Under the pieces are notes generated by a model. It was not told the DNA's origin. It made no database searches and saw nothing but the letters and a program-made list of their open reading frames with translations. A DNA stretch of 64,000 nucleotides from an uncultured Oscillospiraceae bacterium (lineage in GTDB: Bacteria > Bacillota > Clostridia > Oscillospirales > Oscillospiraceae), in assembly GCA_934573735.1 (NCBI GenBank), contig CAKTMC010000008.1, positions 26,182 through 90,181 on the forward strand, in the 5' to 3' direction. The position numbers were made by a program, and so were the translations under genes. Shown here piece by piece: positions 25,684-33,921 of this stretch (position 1 is the stretch's first letter; the number at the start of each line of letters is the position of its first letter).

Positions 25684-27294
25684 TTGAATGATATATACGT
25701 TACCGGACACCTCAACCCGGACACAGACGCCATTGTCGCCGCCATGGCATATGCAAATCTGCGCAACGCCCTCGGCGACCGCGAATATAAGGCCATACGC
25801 ATCGGCTCGATAAACGACGAGACACGCGCCGTGCTTGAGCGCTTCGGCTTTGAGCCGCCGATGTTCGTCAAGACCATGCGCACTCAGGTCAGCGATATCG
25901 AGTACGACACGCCGCCGGAGCTCAACTGCGGCGTTGCGATGGATCTGGCATGGCGCATCATGCGCGACGGGAAAATCGCCACGATACCCATAGTCCGTGA
26001 GGACGGAACGCTGCATGGGATGCTCTCCGCCGGAGATATCGCGTCCTACGATATGCAGACCATATATGACAGCCATATTGACGCTCTGCCCATATTCAAT
26101 CTCCTGAGCGTGCTCGAGGGTCAGCTTGTAAACGAGTTTGGCAACAAGGCGGAAAGCGTGACGGGCGAGGTCGTGCTTGCCCTGCCGCAGACCTACGGCA
26201 ACCCGCAGCTCAGCGACCCGGAAAGCGTCGTCGTCTGCGGCGACCAGCCGGAGGTTATTGACGCGGCGCTCAAGGCCGGAGTCCGCTGCCTGATAATATG
26301 TCAGGCGGACGTTGACGCAAGGCTTGCCGAATACGAGGGAGATACCTGCATAATCTCCACGCCGCTGGATGCGCGCCGCGCCGAGCGCCTGATATTCCAG
26401 GCCATGCCCGTGGAGCACGTCAGCAAGACCGGGGATATAATATGCTTCCATCTCACGGATTATCTGGACGATGTGCGCGAGATCATGCTCAAAAGCCGCT
26501 ACCGCTGCTATCCGGTGCTCGATGAGAATGACCGCGTGGTGGGTACGCTCTCGCGCTTCCACCTGCTGCGCCCAAAGCGCAAGCGCGTTGTGCTTGTCGA
26601 TCATAACGAGGCGGCGCAGTCCGTACACGGGCTAGAGCAGGTCGAGATACTTGAGATAATCGACCATCACCGTCTTGCGGATATCCAGACCGGGCAGCCG
26701 ATTTCCGTGCGCAATGAGCCGGTCGGCAGCACGAATACTATTATAACCTCCATGTATCAGGAGCACGGCGTTATGCCCTCGCCAAAGATGGCGGGACTTA
26801 TGGCCTCGGCCATACTCTCGGATACCGTGATGTTCAAGTCCCCGACCTGCACCAAGAAGGATATCGCCATGGCGGAGCGCCTTGCCCGCATTGCGCGCAT
26901 CTCGCTTGAGGAGCTGGGGCGGCAGCTTTTTTCGACCAATTCCGACGGCAAGAGCGCCGAGGAGCTGTTGATGACGGACTATAAGGAGTTTCATATATCC
27001 GGGCAGACCATCGGCGTCGGCCAGATAACCTGTGTTGACTCGTCAAAGCTCTTGGAGCGGCGCGAGGAGTTTATGTCCGCGATGGAACAGCTCAAGCAGC
27101 GTAATTCCCTTGACCTTGTGATACTTATGCTCACGGATGTGCTGCTCGACGGCTCGCACCTTTTCTATGCCGGCAGCGACGAGGTGATGCAGGAGGCGTA
27201 TTCGACCGTTCCGAAGGATAAGCATATGTTCCTTCCCAAGGTCATGTCGCGCAAAAAGCAGATAATACCGATGCTGACGGCGATGTGGGGTTAA
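25684..27294 (+). CDS. ppaC: Manganese-dependent inorganic pyrophosphatase with CBS and DRTGG domains
   Basis: A 536-residue DHH-family pyrophosphatase. The start is a TTG at 25684 behind AAAAGGGGG; it gives the expected N-terminus NDIYVTGHLNPDTDAIVAA with the metal-binding H-x-N-x-D-x-D. Residues about 70-280 are a regulatory insert: a CBS motif, a DRTGG domain and a second CBS motif. The DHH motif (EIIDHHRLAD) follows near residue 320, and the DHHA2 domain ends the protein. It hydrolyses pyrophosphate to phosphate in the cytosol; CBS-containing forms are known to be controlled by adenine nucleotides. Upstream read-through in this frame (from 25342) is antisense to the M3 gene. Confidence 0.93.
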   Translation: MNDIYVTGHLNPDTDAIVAAMAYANLRNALGDREYKAIRIGSINDETRAVLERFGFEPPMFVKTMRTQVSDIEYDTPPELNCGVAMDLAWRIMRDGKIATIPIVREDGTLHGMLSAGDIASYDMQTIYDSHIDALPIFNLLSVLEGQLVNEFGNKAESVTGEVVLALPQTYGNPQLSDPESVVVCGDQPEVIDAALKAGVRCLIICQADVDARLAEYEGDTCIISTPLDARRAERLIFQAMPVEHVSKTGDIICFHLTDYLDDVREIMLKSRYRCYPVLDENDRVVGTLSRFHLLRPKRKRVVLVDHNEAAQSVHGLEQVEILEIIDHHRLADIQTGQPISVRNEPVGSTNTIITSMYQEHGVMPSPKMAGLMASAILSDTVMFKSPTCTKKDIAMAERLARIARISLEELGRQLFSTNSDGKSAEELLMTDYKEFHISGQTIGVGQITCVDSSKLLERREEFMSAMEQLKQRNSLDLVILMLTDVLLDGSHLFYAGSDEVMQEAYSTVPKDKHMFLPKVMSRKKQIIPMLTAMWG

Positions 27295-27300
27295 GCGGAT

Positions 27301-28140
27301 ATGAAATTTACAAAGATGCACGGAGCCGGAAACGACTTCATTATTATAAACAATATGGACGGCGCAATTCCCGAGCCGCGGCTTCCGGCGCTTGCGGCGG
27401 GGCTTTGCGCGCAGCACCGTTCGGTCGGCGCTGACGGGCTTATGGTCGTCGCGCGGCCTGTCTGCGGCGGGGATTACAGGATGATTTTTTATAACTCCGA
27501 CGGCAGCATAGGCGAAATGTGCGGCAACGGGGCGCGCTGCATCGCGCGCTACGGCTATGAAAATGGGCTTGCGGGCGAGACGCAGAGGATAGAGACTCAT
27601 GCGGGGCTTGTCGTGGGTCAGCGCGTGACGAAAAGGCTTTACAGAATTCGCCTCAACGACCCGAGCATAGCGGAGGCGCACCGGATAGTCAGCGTCGGAG
27701 GCGCGGAGTATGACTGCGCCTATGTGGAGCTCGGTGAGCCGGGTATTCCGCATGCGGTGCTGCGCCTGCCGGACTGGGACGAGTGGGAGCGGGATAAGCT
27801 GCGTGAGCTCGGCAGGGCGCTGCGCTTTGCCGGGGAGTTTCCGCGCGGCGCAAACGTCAGCTTTGTAAAGCCGCTCGGCGCGGAGCGGGTAAAGGCGATA
27901 ACCTATGAGCGCGGGGTCGAGGACTTTACGCTGGCCTGCGGCACGGGCTGCGGAGCGATAGCCACCTCGCTGCGCCTGCTCGGACTCGGCGGCGAGAGCG
28001 TGGAGGTCGTGATGCCCGGCGGCGAGCTGCGCGTGGAGCTGTCGGAGTGCGCGGGCAGCGTCCGGGACATATACCTCACGGGGCCGACAAATCTGGTATG
28101 CGTCGGAGAAATTTTCGACGAGGATATAGACTTGGACTGA
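27301..28140 (+). CDS. dapF: Diaminopimelate epimerase
   Basis: A 279-residue enzyme converting LL- to meso-diaminopimelate for lysine and peptidoglycan. Both catalytic cysteines are present: Cys74 in EMCGNGARC and Cys213 in ACGTGCGA. The N-terminal motif KMHGAGNDF is exact. It starts six bases after the pyrophosphatase stop, so the two are probably cotranscribed; the ribosome site lies within the preceding gene's end. Confidence 0.96.
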   Translation: MKFTKMHGAGNDFIIINNMDGAIPEPRLPALAAGLCAQHRSVGADGLMVVARPVCGGDYRMIFYNSDGSIGEMCGNGARCIARYGYENGLAGETQRIETHAGLVVGQRVTKRLYRIRLNDPSIAEAHRIVSVGGAEYDCAYVELGEPGIPHAVLRLPDWDEWERDKLRELGRALRFAGEFPRGANVSFVKPLGAERVKAITYERGVEDFTLACGTGCGAIATSLRLLGLGGESVEVVMPGGELRVELSECAGSVRDIYLTGPTNLVCVGEIFDEDIDLD

Positions 28141-28190
28141 TAATTTTAGATATTTTGGATTATATGCGGCGGGCCTTGCCCGCCGTTTTT

Positions 28191-28240
28191 TTAGCTTCCC
28201 CCTTTAGGGGCGCCAAGGGCTTGGACGAAGGCAAAGCGCC
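28191..28240 (+). repeat. Family A repeat, 3'-end fragment
   Basis: GGGGCGCCAAGGGC and GGCAAAGCGCC match the end of the full copy at 28451-28673. It is a partial copy in the same orientation. Confidence 0.5.
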
Positions 28241-28252
28241 TACCCCCACCAC

Positions 28253-28408
28253 CGTCATTGCGAGGAGGGCAGCGCCCGACGCGGCAATCCGCATCCCCTT
28301 TGATACGCACTAATACCAACTGCGGCGTAAAGGAGAACGGATTCCCACGACCAGTTTGAGAACTGGTTCGCGACGGCGGCTTTGCCGCCTAGTCCCTTTA
28401 GGGAGAAT
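28253..28408 (+). repeat. Family C palindromic repeat (GTCATTGCGAGGAG...GAGAATGACAG)
   Basis: The left end GTCATTGCGAGGAGGGCAGC and right end GGGAGAATGACAG are roughly inverted. Internal hairpins include CCAGTTTGAGAACTGG and GGCGGCTTTGCCGCC. The block GGAGAACGGATTCCCACG recurs inverted at about 48394-48411. This is the kind of non-coding repeat that follows genes in many clostridial genomes. Confidence 0.55.
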
Positions 28409-28450
28409 GACAGCGTAGTTTAGTCTCCCGCGCCGATTTTTACCCCGCCA

Positions 28451-28673
28451 AGCCCTCGCCCCGCAGGGCGCTGCCCCTCTTAGGGGAAGTCCCCAGTGCG
28501 CACACTGGGGAAAGGGGTCACCGGATTATAGACCGGAACAGGACGGAAAAGACAGGACGCACCCCGACCATTCTTTTCCCTATTGGCACTCTCTCAGCCA
28601 TGGAGACCCCTCAGTCACTTCGTGACAGCTCCCCTAAAAGGGGCGCCAAGGGCGTGGGCTAAGGCAAAGCGCC
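28451..28673 (+). repeat. Family A MITE-like repeat, copy 1
   Basis: About 210 bases made of hairpins: CCCCTCTTAGGGG, then TCCCCAGTG-CGCA-CACTGGGGA, then a variable middle, ending in GCTCCCCTAAAAGGGGCGCC. The same order with high identity is found at 33628-33838. The ends are imperfect inverted repeats of each other. It contains no gene. Confidence 0.7.
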
Positions 28674-28844
28674 GATTTCGACAATGCTACCCAAAAGCTT
28701 ACCCCTTCAGGGGGAAGCCAAGTATATAAAAATAACCCCAAGCTCATATCTTTGACAAATCTTAAATAAATTTAATCCAATTCTTTATCCCGCAGAGCCT
28801 GTCGTTTATTGACGGGAGCAGTGGGCTGTGATATACTTCAAAAT

Positions 28845-29495
28845 ATGAAACGATTTTTCAAAACAAACCGAGAGCTGCTTTGGCTGCTGTTCTTTGCCGT
28901 CGTTGCGGGCGCGTATTTTTCCCTGCAATATCTTCCGCTGCACCACCACAGCATACACACTGCCCTTGACGACAAGATACCCTTCGTCCCGGCATTTATA
29001 ATCCCCTACATTCTTTGGTACGTCTACGTCCCCGGCCTGATGCTTGCCGTCTACCCGCGTGACCGCCGTCGCTTTGTGCTCCAGAGTGCAGCGCTGTTTT
29101 CGGGCGCGTTTATCTGTCTCGCTATCTTCGTTATCTACCCGAGCCGCATCGACTTTCGCCCGGACGCGGATGGCGATGGACTGCTGCTGGCGCTCTGCCG
29201 CATCGTCTACGCGGGCGACCGACCGCTCAACGTATTTCCGAGTCTGCATTGTTATGAGACCTGCGCGGTTTTCCTCGCGGCCTTCGGCGGGGCATGGCGG
29301 AGACATAAGCTCCTTTGCGCGGTATCCGGGCTGCTGGGTGTTCTCATCTGCCTATCGACGCTGTTCGTCAAGCAGCATTCGGTGCTCGACTTTGTCTCGG
29401 GCTGTGCGCTTGCAGTCGTCGTCTACCTCATTATGAAGTCCATTTTTGATCTTAAATACAGAAAGGAAGCTGCCCATGCAGATATATCCCTTTAA
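28845..29495 (+). CDS. PAP2-family membrane phosphatase
   Basis: A 216-residue protein with five or six membrane segments. The phosphatase core is near the C-terminus: F-P-S-L-H-C (PSxH motif) near residue 143 and K-Q-H-S-V-L-D (the final His-x3-Asp) near residue 186; the first motif region contains Y-P-S-R. It likely dephosphorylates a lipid phosphate such as phosphatidate or undecaprenyl pyrophosphate at the outer membrane face. The ATG at 28845 begins a K-R-F-F-K anchor; the longer form from 28809 has no better support. It overlaps the next gene by 20 bases. Confidence 0.8.
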   Translation: MKRFFKTNRELLWLLFFAVVAGAYFSLQYLPLHHHSIHTALDDKIPFVPAFIIPYILWYVYVPGLMLAVYPRDRRRFVLQSAALFSGAFICLAIFVIYPSRIDFRPDADGDGLLLALCRIVYAGDRPLNVFPSLHCYETCAVFLAAFGGAWRRHKLLCAVSGLLGVLICLSTLFVKQHSVLDFVSGCALAVVVYLIMKSIFDLKYRKEAAHADISL

Positions 29496-30243
29496 CATCG
29501 TTTACATTTTCCTGATGCTCCTCGGCGCGGCAACGCTGATGCTCATATGGCACACTCTGCGCGATAAGCCGGAGACTACGCGCAAGCGCGTTCTCGTCAT
29601 CATCTGCGCGCTGAACATCGTGTTTTACTTCGTATATAAGGGCTTTTTGTCCGTAGACGCGGAGTTTTTGGAGATATCGGGGCTTGAGAGCTTCAACTGG
29701 TTCAACGAGCTGCCCCTGCAGCTTTGCAATATCAATCTTTTCCTTATTCCGCTCGGAGTCATGACGAAAAAGCGCGGCGTGCTCGGCTTTTCCTTCTTTA
29801 TCGCGCCGCTTGCCGCCATGCTTGCACTTTTGTTCCCGGAGATAGCCTTTACGGGCTATTCTCTGAGTCAGCCGCGCATACTCGGCTACTATATAACTCA
29901 TCTTCTGATAGTAATTTGTGGGCTGAGCCTTTTCACCCTCGGCTTCTACCGTCCTGATTTCAAGGATTTCCCCGGCATCGTTGCCGCCTTCATCGTGCTC
30001 TCGCTCGGCGCGCATCTGGTCAATATCGTACTGCGCCACAGCGTATGCCCGCAGGCGAATTACTTCTTCACCTTCGGCGCAGATATCAGCATACTCAATC
30101 TTCTCTGGAGCTTTATCCCCAAAGCCTATGTATATCTGCTGCCCGGACTTCTCATACTGCTTGCATATATGACGGCCATAACCGTTATGATCCGTGTCGT
30201 CTCGGATAGCTCGGCGCGGCGCGCGGCGGAGTCAAAGGTATAA
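29476..30243 (+). CDS. YwaF-like integral membrane protein (TIGR02206 type)
   Basis: A 255-residue protein with seven or so membrane helices and the motif LPLQLCNINLFLIPL, which resembles the L-P-L-x-L-C signature of the YwaF/TIGR02206 family. GAAAGGAAGC precedes the ATG at 29476, inside the end of the PAP2 gene, so the pair is translationally coupled. The function of the family is unknown; the linkage to a lipid phosphatase and a PMT-type glycosyltransferase hints at cell-envelope work. Confidence 0.7.
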   Translation: MQIYPFNIVYIFLMLLGAATLMLIWHTLRDKPETTRKRVLVIICALNIVFYFVYKGFLSVDAEFLEISGLESFNWFNELPLQLCNINLFLIPLGVMTKKRGVLGFSFFIAPLAAMLALLFPEIAFTGYSLSQPRILGYYITHLLIVICGLSLFTLGFYRPDFKDFPGIVAAFIVLSLGAHLVNIVLRHSVCPQANYFFTFGADISILNLLWSFIPKAYVYLLPGLLILLAYMTAITVMIRVVSDSSARRAAESKV

Positions 30244-30330
30244 GGCCCGGCGCTTGACATTTTCGCTGCATTGGCTTATATTTTCGGTGTATGCAGGCTA
30301 TGCATATAATCTGAAGCAGGCTGATTTGAT

Positions 30331-32124
30331 ATGACGATTACCGTTTTGCTGCCCATCATCGCGGCGCTTTTGATAGTTTTATTTTATGTGGGGCTTCCCT
30401 CACTGCGCGACTGTCCGCTTCAGCCCGCCGAGGCTGAGGCAAAGAAAATGACGCGCGGGGACTGGCTTGCCGCTCTGTGCATCACGCTCTGCTATGCCGT
30501 GGTCGCCTTTATTGGACTCGGCGACAGGGAGGCGGCGCAAAATCCCCATGTATTTGACCCGGAGCAGCCCGCAGTCATCGAGCTTGAGGGCGAGACGCAG
30601 CTTAGCCGTGTGCGCTTGTTCTGCGGCATAAACGTCGGAAATTATTACGTCGAGTATTCAAAGGACGGCGAGAGCTGGGGCTATGCCGGTGAGCTTGAGC
30701 AGAATTACGTCGCGGTGCTCAAATGGAAGGAGCTTGAGCTCAGCGAGAGCGCCAAGACGGAGCCGGTGAGATATATCCGCATCACGGCTGATAACGATTT
30801 GTATTTAAATGAGATCGCCGTATATAATCTCTACGGCGATATGCTCGGCATAAGCTCGGAGAATGCCCCGGAGCTCTGCGACGAGCAGGAGCTTGTCCCG
30901 GAGGCGGCAAGCTATATGAATTCGAGCTTCTTTGACGAGATATATCACGTCCGCACCGCGATAGAGCACCGCGAGAACATCTGGCCGTATGAGATAAGCC
31001 ATCCGCCGCTCGGCAAGCTGATAATCGGCATAGGCATTGCGCTTTTCGGTACGACGCCCTTCGGCTGGCGCTTTATGGGTACGCTGTTCGGTGTGCTCAT
31101 GCTGCCGGTGATGTATGTATTTTTGAAAAAGCTTTTCGGCGGAAAAGCCGCGCCCGTGGTCGGAACCGTGATTTTTGCCGCCGATTTCATGCACTATGTT
31201 CAGACTCGCATCGCCACGATAGATACCTACGCCGTGTTCTTTATCCTTCTGATGTACCTGTTTATGTATCTCTGGTGCTCGGAGGGGAAAAAGCGTTATC
31301 TTGCGCTTTCGGGCGTGTTTTTCGGCATAGGCGCTGCGAGCAAATGGACCTGCATCTATGCGGGCGCGGGGCTTGCCTGCATTTGGGCGCTGCACTGGAT
31401 AATTCATGCGCGCAATGCAAGGCGTGAAAAGCAGGATAGGCTATTCCCGGAATTTGCGAAAAACTGCGGCTTCTGCGTGATTTTCTTCGTGCTCATCCCG
31501 GCAATAATATATTACGTTTCGTATTATAAATACGGCGCTGCCAAGGGCCTCACCGGGCTCGGCGCATTCTTCACAAAGGAATACGCGCAGATAGTTCTGG
31601 ACAATCAGAGCTTCATGTTCAGCTATCATTCCGGCGTTACCGCCTCCCATCCCTATTCCTCGCGCTGGTATCAGTGGGTGTTGGATATACGCCCGATACT
31701 ATACTATCTGGAATACGGCGCGGACGGTACGCGGCAGAGCTTCGGCGCCTTTGTCAATCCCATACTCTGCTGGGCGGGACTTATCGCGCTCTTTGTCCTC
31801 GGCTATGAGGCGATAGCACGGAGGGAGCGCCGCGCAGCCTTTATCCTCATCGGCTATCTTGCGCAGCTTTTGCCGTGGGTGTTTATCACGCGCATCACCT
31901 TTGAGTATCACTATTTTGCCTGTACTGTTTTCCTCGTCCTCGCGCTCGGCTACGTCATAGAGCTCATGCGGCAGTGGAATCCGCGCTGGAGGCTTTATGC
32001 CGTCGGCATCTCGGCGCTTTGCGTTCTGGTCTTTGCGATGTTTTATCCCGCGCTCAGCGGCATAAGCGTAGATAACGCCGCCGCAAGCCGGGTACTGAAA
32101 TGGCTTCCGACCTGGCCGTTTTGA
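30331..32124 (+). CDS. PMT/ArnT-type membrane glycosyltransferase with discoidin-like insert
   Basis: A 597-residue polytopic GT-C enzyme. The first membrane helix (residues 3-22) and a second near 47-65 are followed by a roughly 110-residue extracytoplasmic segment with a beta-rich pattern (V-E-Y-S-K-D-G-E-S-W, R-Y-I-R-I-T-A-D) resembling an F5/8 discoidin domain. Then comes the PMT core with the catalytic Asp-Glu (D-E-I-Y-H) and S-H-P-P-L-G-K, and about nine more helices. It would transfer a mannose-type sugar from a polyprenyl phosphate donor to an envelope acceptor. The discoidin-like insert in the first loop is noteworthy. It follows the YwaF-like gene by 87 bases. Confidence 0.85.
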   Translation: MTITVLLPIIAALLIVLFYVGLPSLRDCPLQPAEAEAKKMTRGDWLAALCITLCYAVVAFIGLGDREAAQNPHVFDPEQPAVIELEGETQLSRVRLFCGINVGNYYVEYSKDGESWGYAGELEQNYVAVLKWKELELSESAKTEPVRYIRITADNDLYLNEIAVYNLYGDMLGISSENAPELCDEQELVPEAASYMNSSFFDEIYHVRTAIEHRENIWPYEISHPPLGKLIIGIGIALFGTTPFGWRFMGTLFGVLMLPVMYVFLKKLFGGKAAPVVGTVIFAADFMHYVQTRIATIDTYAVFFILLMYLFMYLWCSEGKKRYLALSGVFFGIGAASKWTCIYAGAGLACIWALHWIIHARNARREKQDRLFPEFAKNCGFCVIFFVLIPAIIYYVSYYKYGAAKGLTGLGAFFTKEYAQIVLDNQSFMFSYHSGVTASHPYSSRWYQWVLDIRPILYYLEYGADGTRQSFGAFVNPILCWAGLIALFVLGYEAIARRERRAAFILIGYLAQLLPWVFITRITFEYHYFACTVFLVLALGYVIELMRQWNPRWRLYAVGISALCVLVFAMFYPALSGISVDNAAASRVLKWLPTWPF

Positions 32125-32128
32125 TAAG

Positions 32129-32163
32129 AAAAACCTCTGATTTCATAAAAATCAGAGGTTTTT
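32129..32163. terminator. Bidirectional terminator between the PMT gene and prmA
   Basis: A perfect 13-base stem AAAAACCTCTGAT/ATCAGAGGTTTTT with a 9-base loop lies between the two convergent genes. Confidence 0.88.
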
Positions 32164-32176
32164 GTCGTTTAGATAG

Positions 32177-33100
32177 TCACCTGCACTCAAAGCAATGCCA
32201 CTCGTCCTCGCAGTGCCGGGCGAGTATCTCAAAGCTGTTTTTCTCGAGCGCGGCGCAAACCTCATCCTGCCGCCCCTCGATGATGCCCGAGCATATAAAC
32301 ACCGCGCCCTCGGCCATGAACTGACGCACATAGGCGGAGAGGGGAATGATAACGTCGGAAACGATGTTTGCCAGCACAAGGCCGTAGCCGCTGCCGAGCT
32401 CACGGCGGAGGGAGGCGTCGGATATGATATCGCCCGCGTAGACCTTGAAGCGCTCTGCGCCTATGCCGTTGAGAGCGGCGTTTGCCATCGCGACGTCGGG
32501 CGCCTTGGGGTCGATATCGCAGCCGACGCAGCACTTGCTGCCCAGAACGAGACTGCCTATGCCGAGAATTCCGCTCCCGCAGCCGAGGTCAAGGACTCTT
32601 GTCTCGTCAGTGCAGTATTTTTCGAGCGCGGCGAGGCACATACGGGTCGTCGCGTGACTGCCGGTGCCGAAAATCAGACCGGGATCGAGCCGCAGCGGGA
32701 GCCGCCCGTTTTCGGGTATCTCCTCCCACTCGGGCACAACGACCAGCTTTTCGCCGACCTCGATGGGCTTATAATACTCGCGCCAGTTGTTTTCCCAGTC
32801 GCTGTCCTCGATAAACGAGGTGCTGATATTATTATTTGAGAACGCTGCGCGTATCGCGGCGAGAATGGCCTTGCCCTCCGCGTCGTCGCTCAAATAGCAC
32901 TTTATGCGGCTGACACCGGCGAATTTCTGCTCAAGCTCGTCGTCCACATAGTCCCAATACTGGTGATTGTTTTCGAGAAAATCCTGAAAATCCTCCTCGT
33001 TTTCGATGACGAAGCCGCCCGCGCCCATGTCCGCCATCTGCTGGCAGCGCTCGTCTATAAGCTCGGCCGGAGTGTCAACGCTGACCTCTATCCAACGCAT
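32177..33100 (-). CDS. prmA: Ribosomal protein L11 methyltransferase
   Basis: A 307-residue SAM-dependent enzyme that trimethylates ribosomal protein L11. The N-terminal recognition domain starts M-R-W-I-E-V-S-V-D-T; motif I is VLDLGCGSGILGIGS near residue 174, preceded by the family signature FGTGSHATTRMCL. AAGGAG precedes the ATG. Length and motif order match the family exactly. Confidence 0.96.
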   Translation of the reverse strand: MRWIEVSVDTPAELIDERCQQMADMGAGGFVIENEEDFQDFLENNHQYWDYVDDELEQKFAGVSRIKCYLSDDAEGKAILAAIRAAFSNNNISTSFIEDSDWENNWREYYKPIEVGEKLVVVPEWEEIPENGRLPLRLDPGLIFGTGSHATTRMCLAALEKYCTDETRVLDLGCGSGILGIGSLVLGSKCCVGCDIDPKAPDVAMANAALNGIGAERFKVYAGDIISDASLRRELGSGYGLVLANIVSDVIIPLSAYVRQFMAEGAVFICSGIIEGRQDEVCAALEKNSFEILARHCEDEWHCFECR

Positions 33101-33627
33101 AGTAATTCTCCTTAAATAATTATAATTTTTATCATTTTACACGGCTTTGCGTGAATTGTCCAGAGAAAATGCCAAACGGGAACTCAAAGCCTGCCTGCAA
33201 TGAGTTCCCGTTCGGTTGGAAAGTTTGAAAGAAAAGAAAGTGAGAAAGCGAATGTTGCCGCTCGGGGGGATGAGCGGATTCAAGCATCTGCTGACTGATA
33301 AAAAAATAACACACCCGGCAGACAAAGTCAAGTGATTTTTTTAACATTTAACTTTGTCTGCAAATTTTTGTATGAATAGATAGTTTTCGGCGGGTTTTTA
33401 TATATTTTGTTGGGTATAATTGGGGTAAAATAATGAAAACAGACGACAGTTTTGCATCGAAAATTATTATTCTATTATAATTTATTATATTGCTGTGATG
33501 AAAATGTCTATACTGCGGCGTTAATAATGTGATTATTTGTCGGCATTTACGGCTTGCCCCGGCGCTCGGCATATAATATAATATTATCGTGAGAGTATAA
33601 TTGCTTGTGTGTGGGGCGTGAGGTGCC
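33101..33627. other. Gene-free interval with a long hairpin
   Basis: No convincing gene. A perfect 12-base inverted repeat AACGGGAACTCA/TGAGTTCCCGTT with a 14-base loop lies at about 33174-33211. From 33340 to 33600 the DNA is strongly AT-rich, with no clear promoter pair. Confidence 0.45.
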
Positions 33628-33838
33628 GACCCTTGCCCCGCTGGGCGCTGCCCCTTTTAGGGGAAGTCCCCAGTGCGCACACTGGGGAAAGGGGTCGCCG
33701 AAGTGTAGACCGGGGCAGGTGGAAAAAGACAGTACGCAATGCAGAAAAATCTTTTCCCCATTGGCAGTCTCTCAGCTCTGGCGACCCCTCAGTCTCGCTA
33801 ATGCTCGACAGCTCCCCTAAAAGGGGCGCCAAGGGCGT
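33628..33838 (+). repeat. Family A MITE-like repeat, copy 2
   Basis: Same hairpin order as copy 1 at 28451. It shares unbroken blocks such as TTAGGGGAAGTCCCCAGTGC and AGCTCCCCTAAAAGGGGCGC, with a more variable middle. It ends 83 bases before the Na/Pi symporter gene. Confidence 0.7.
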
Positions 33839-33921
33839 AATCAGGGACCGTCGCGCCTATTTTATTATTAGCGGCGAGCTTCCCACAAATCACCACAAAT
33901 TACTATTACCGGAGAAAAAAC

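Noticed and set aside
33132..33347. 71-residue minus-strand frame between prmA and the AT-rich region
   Set aside because: It covers a perfect hairpin and has no ribosome site or homology I can recall.
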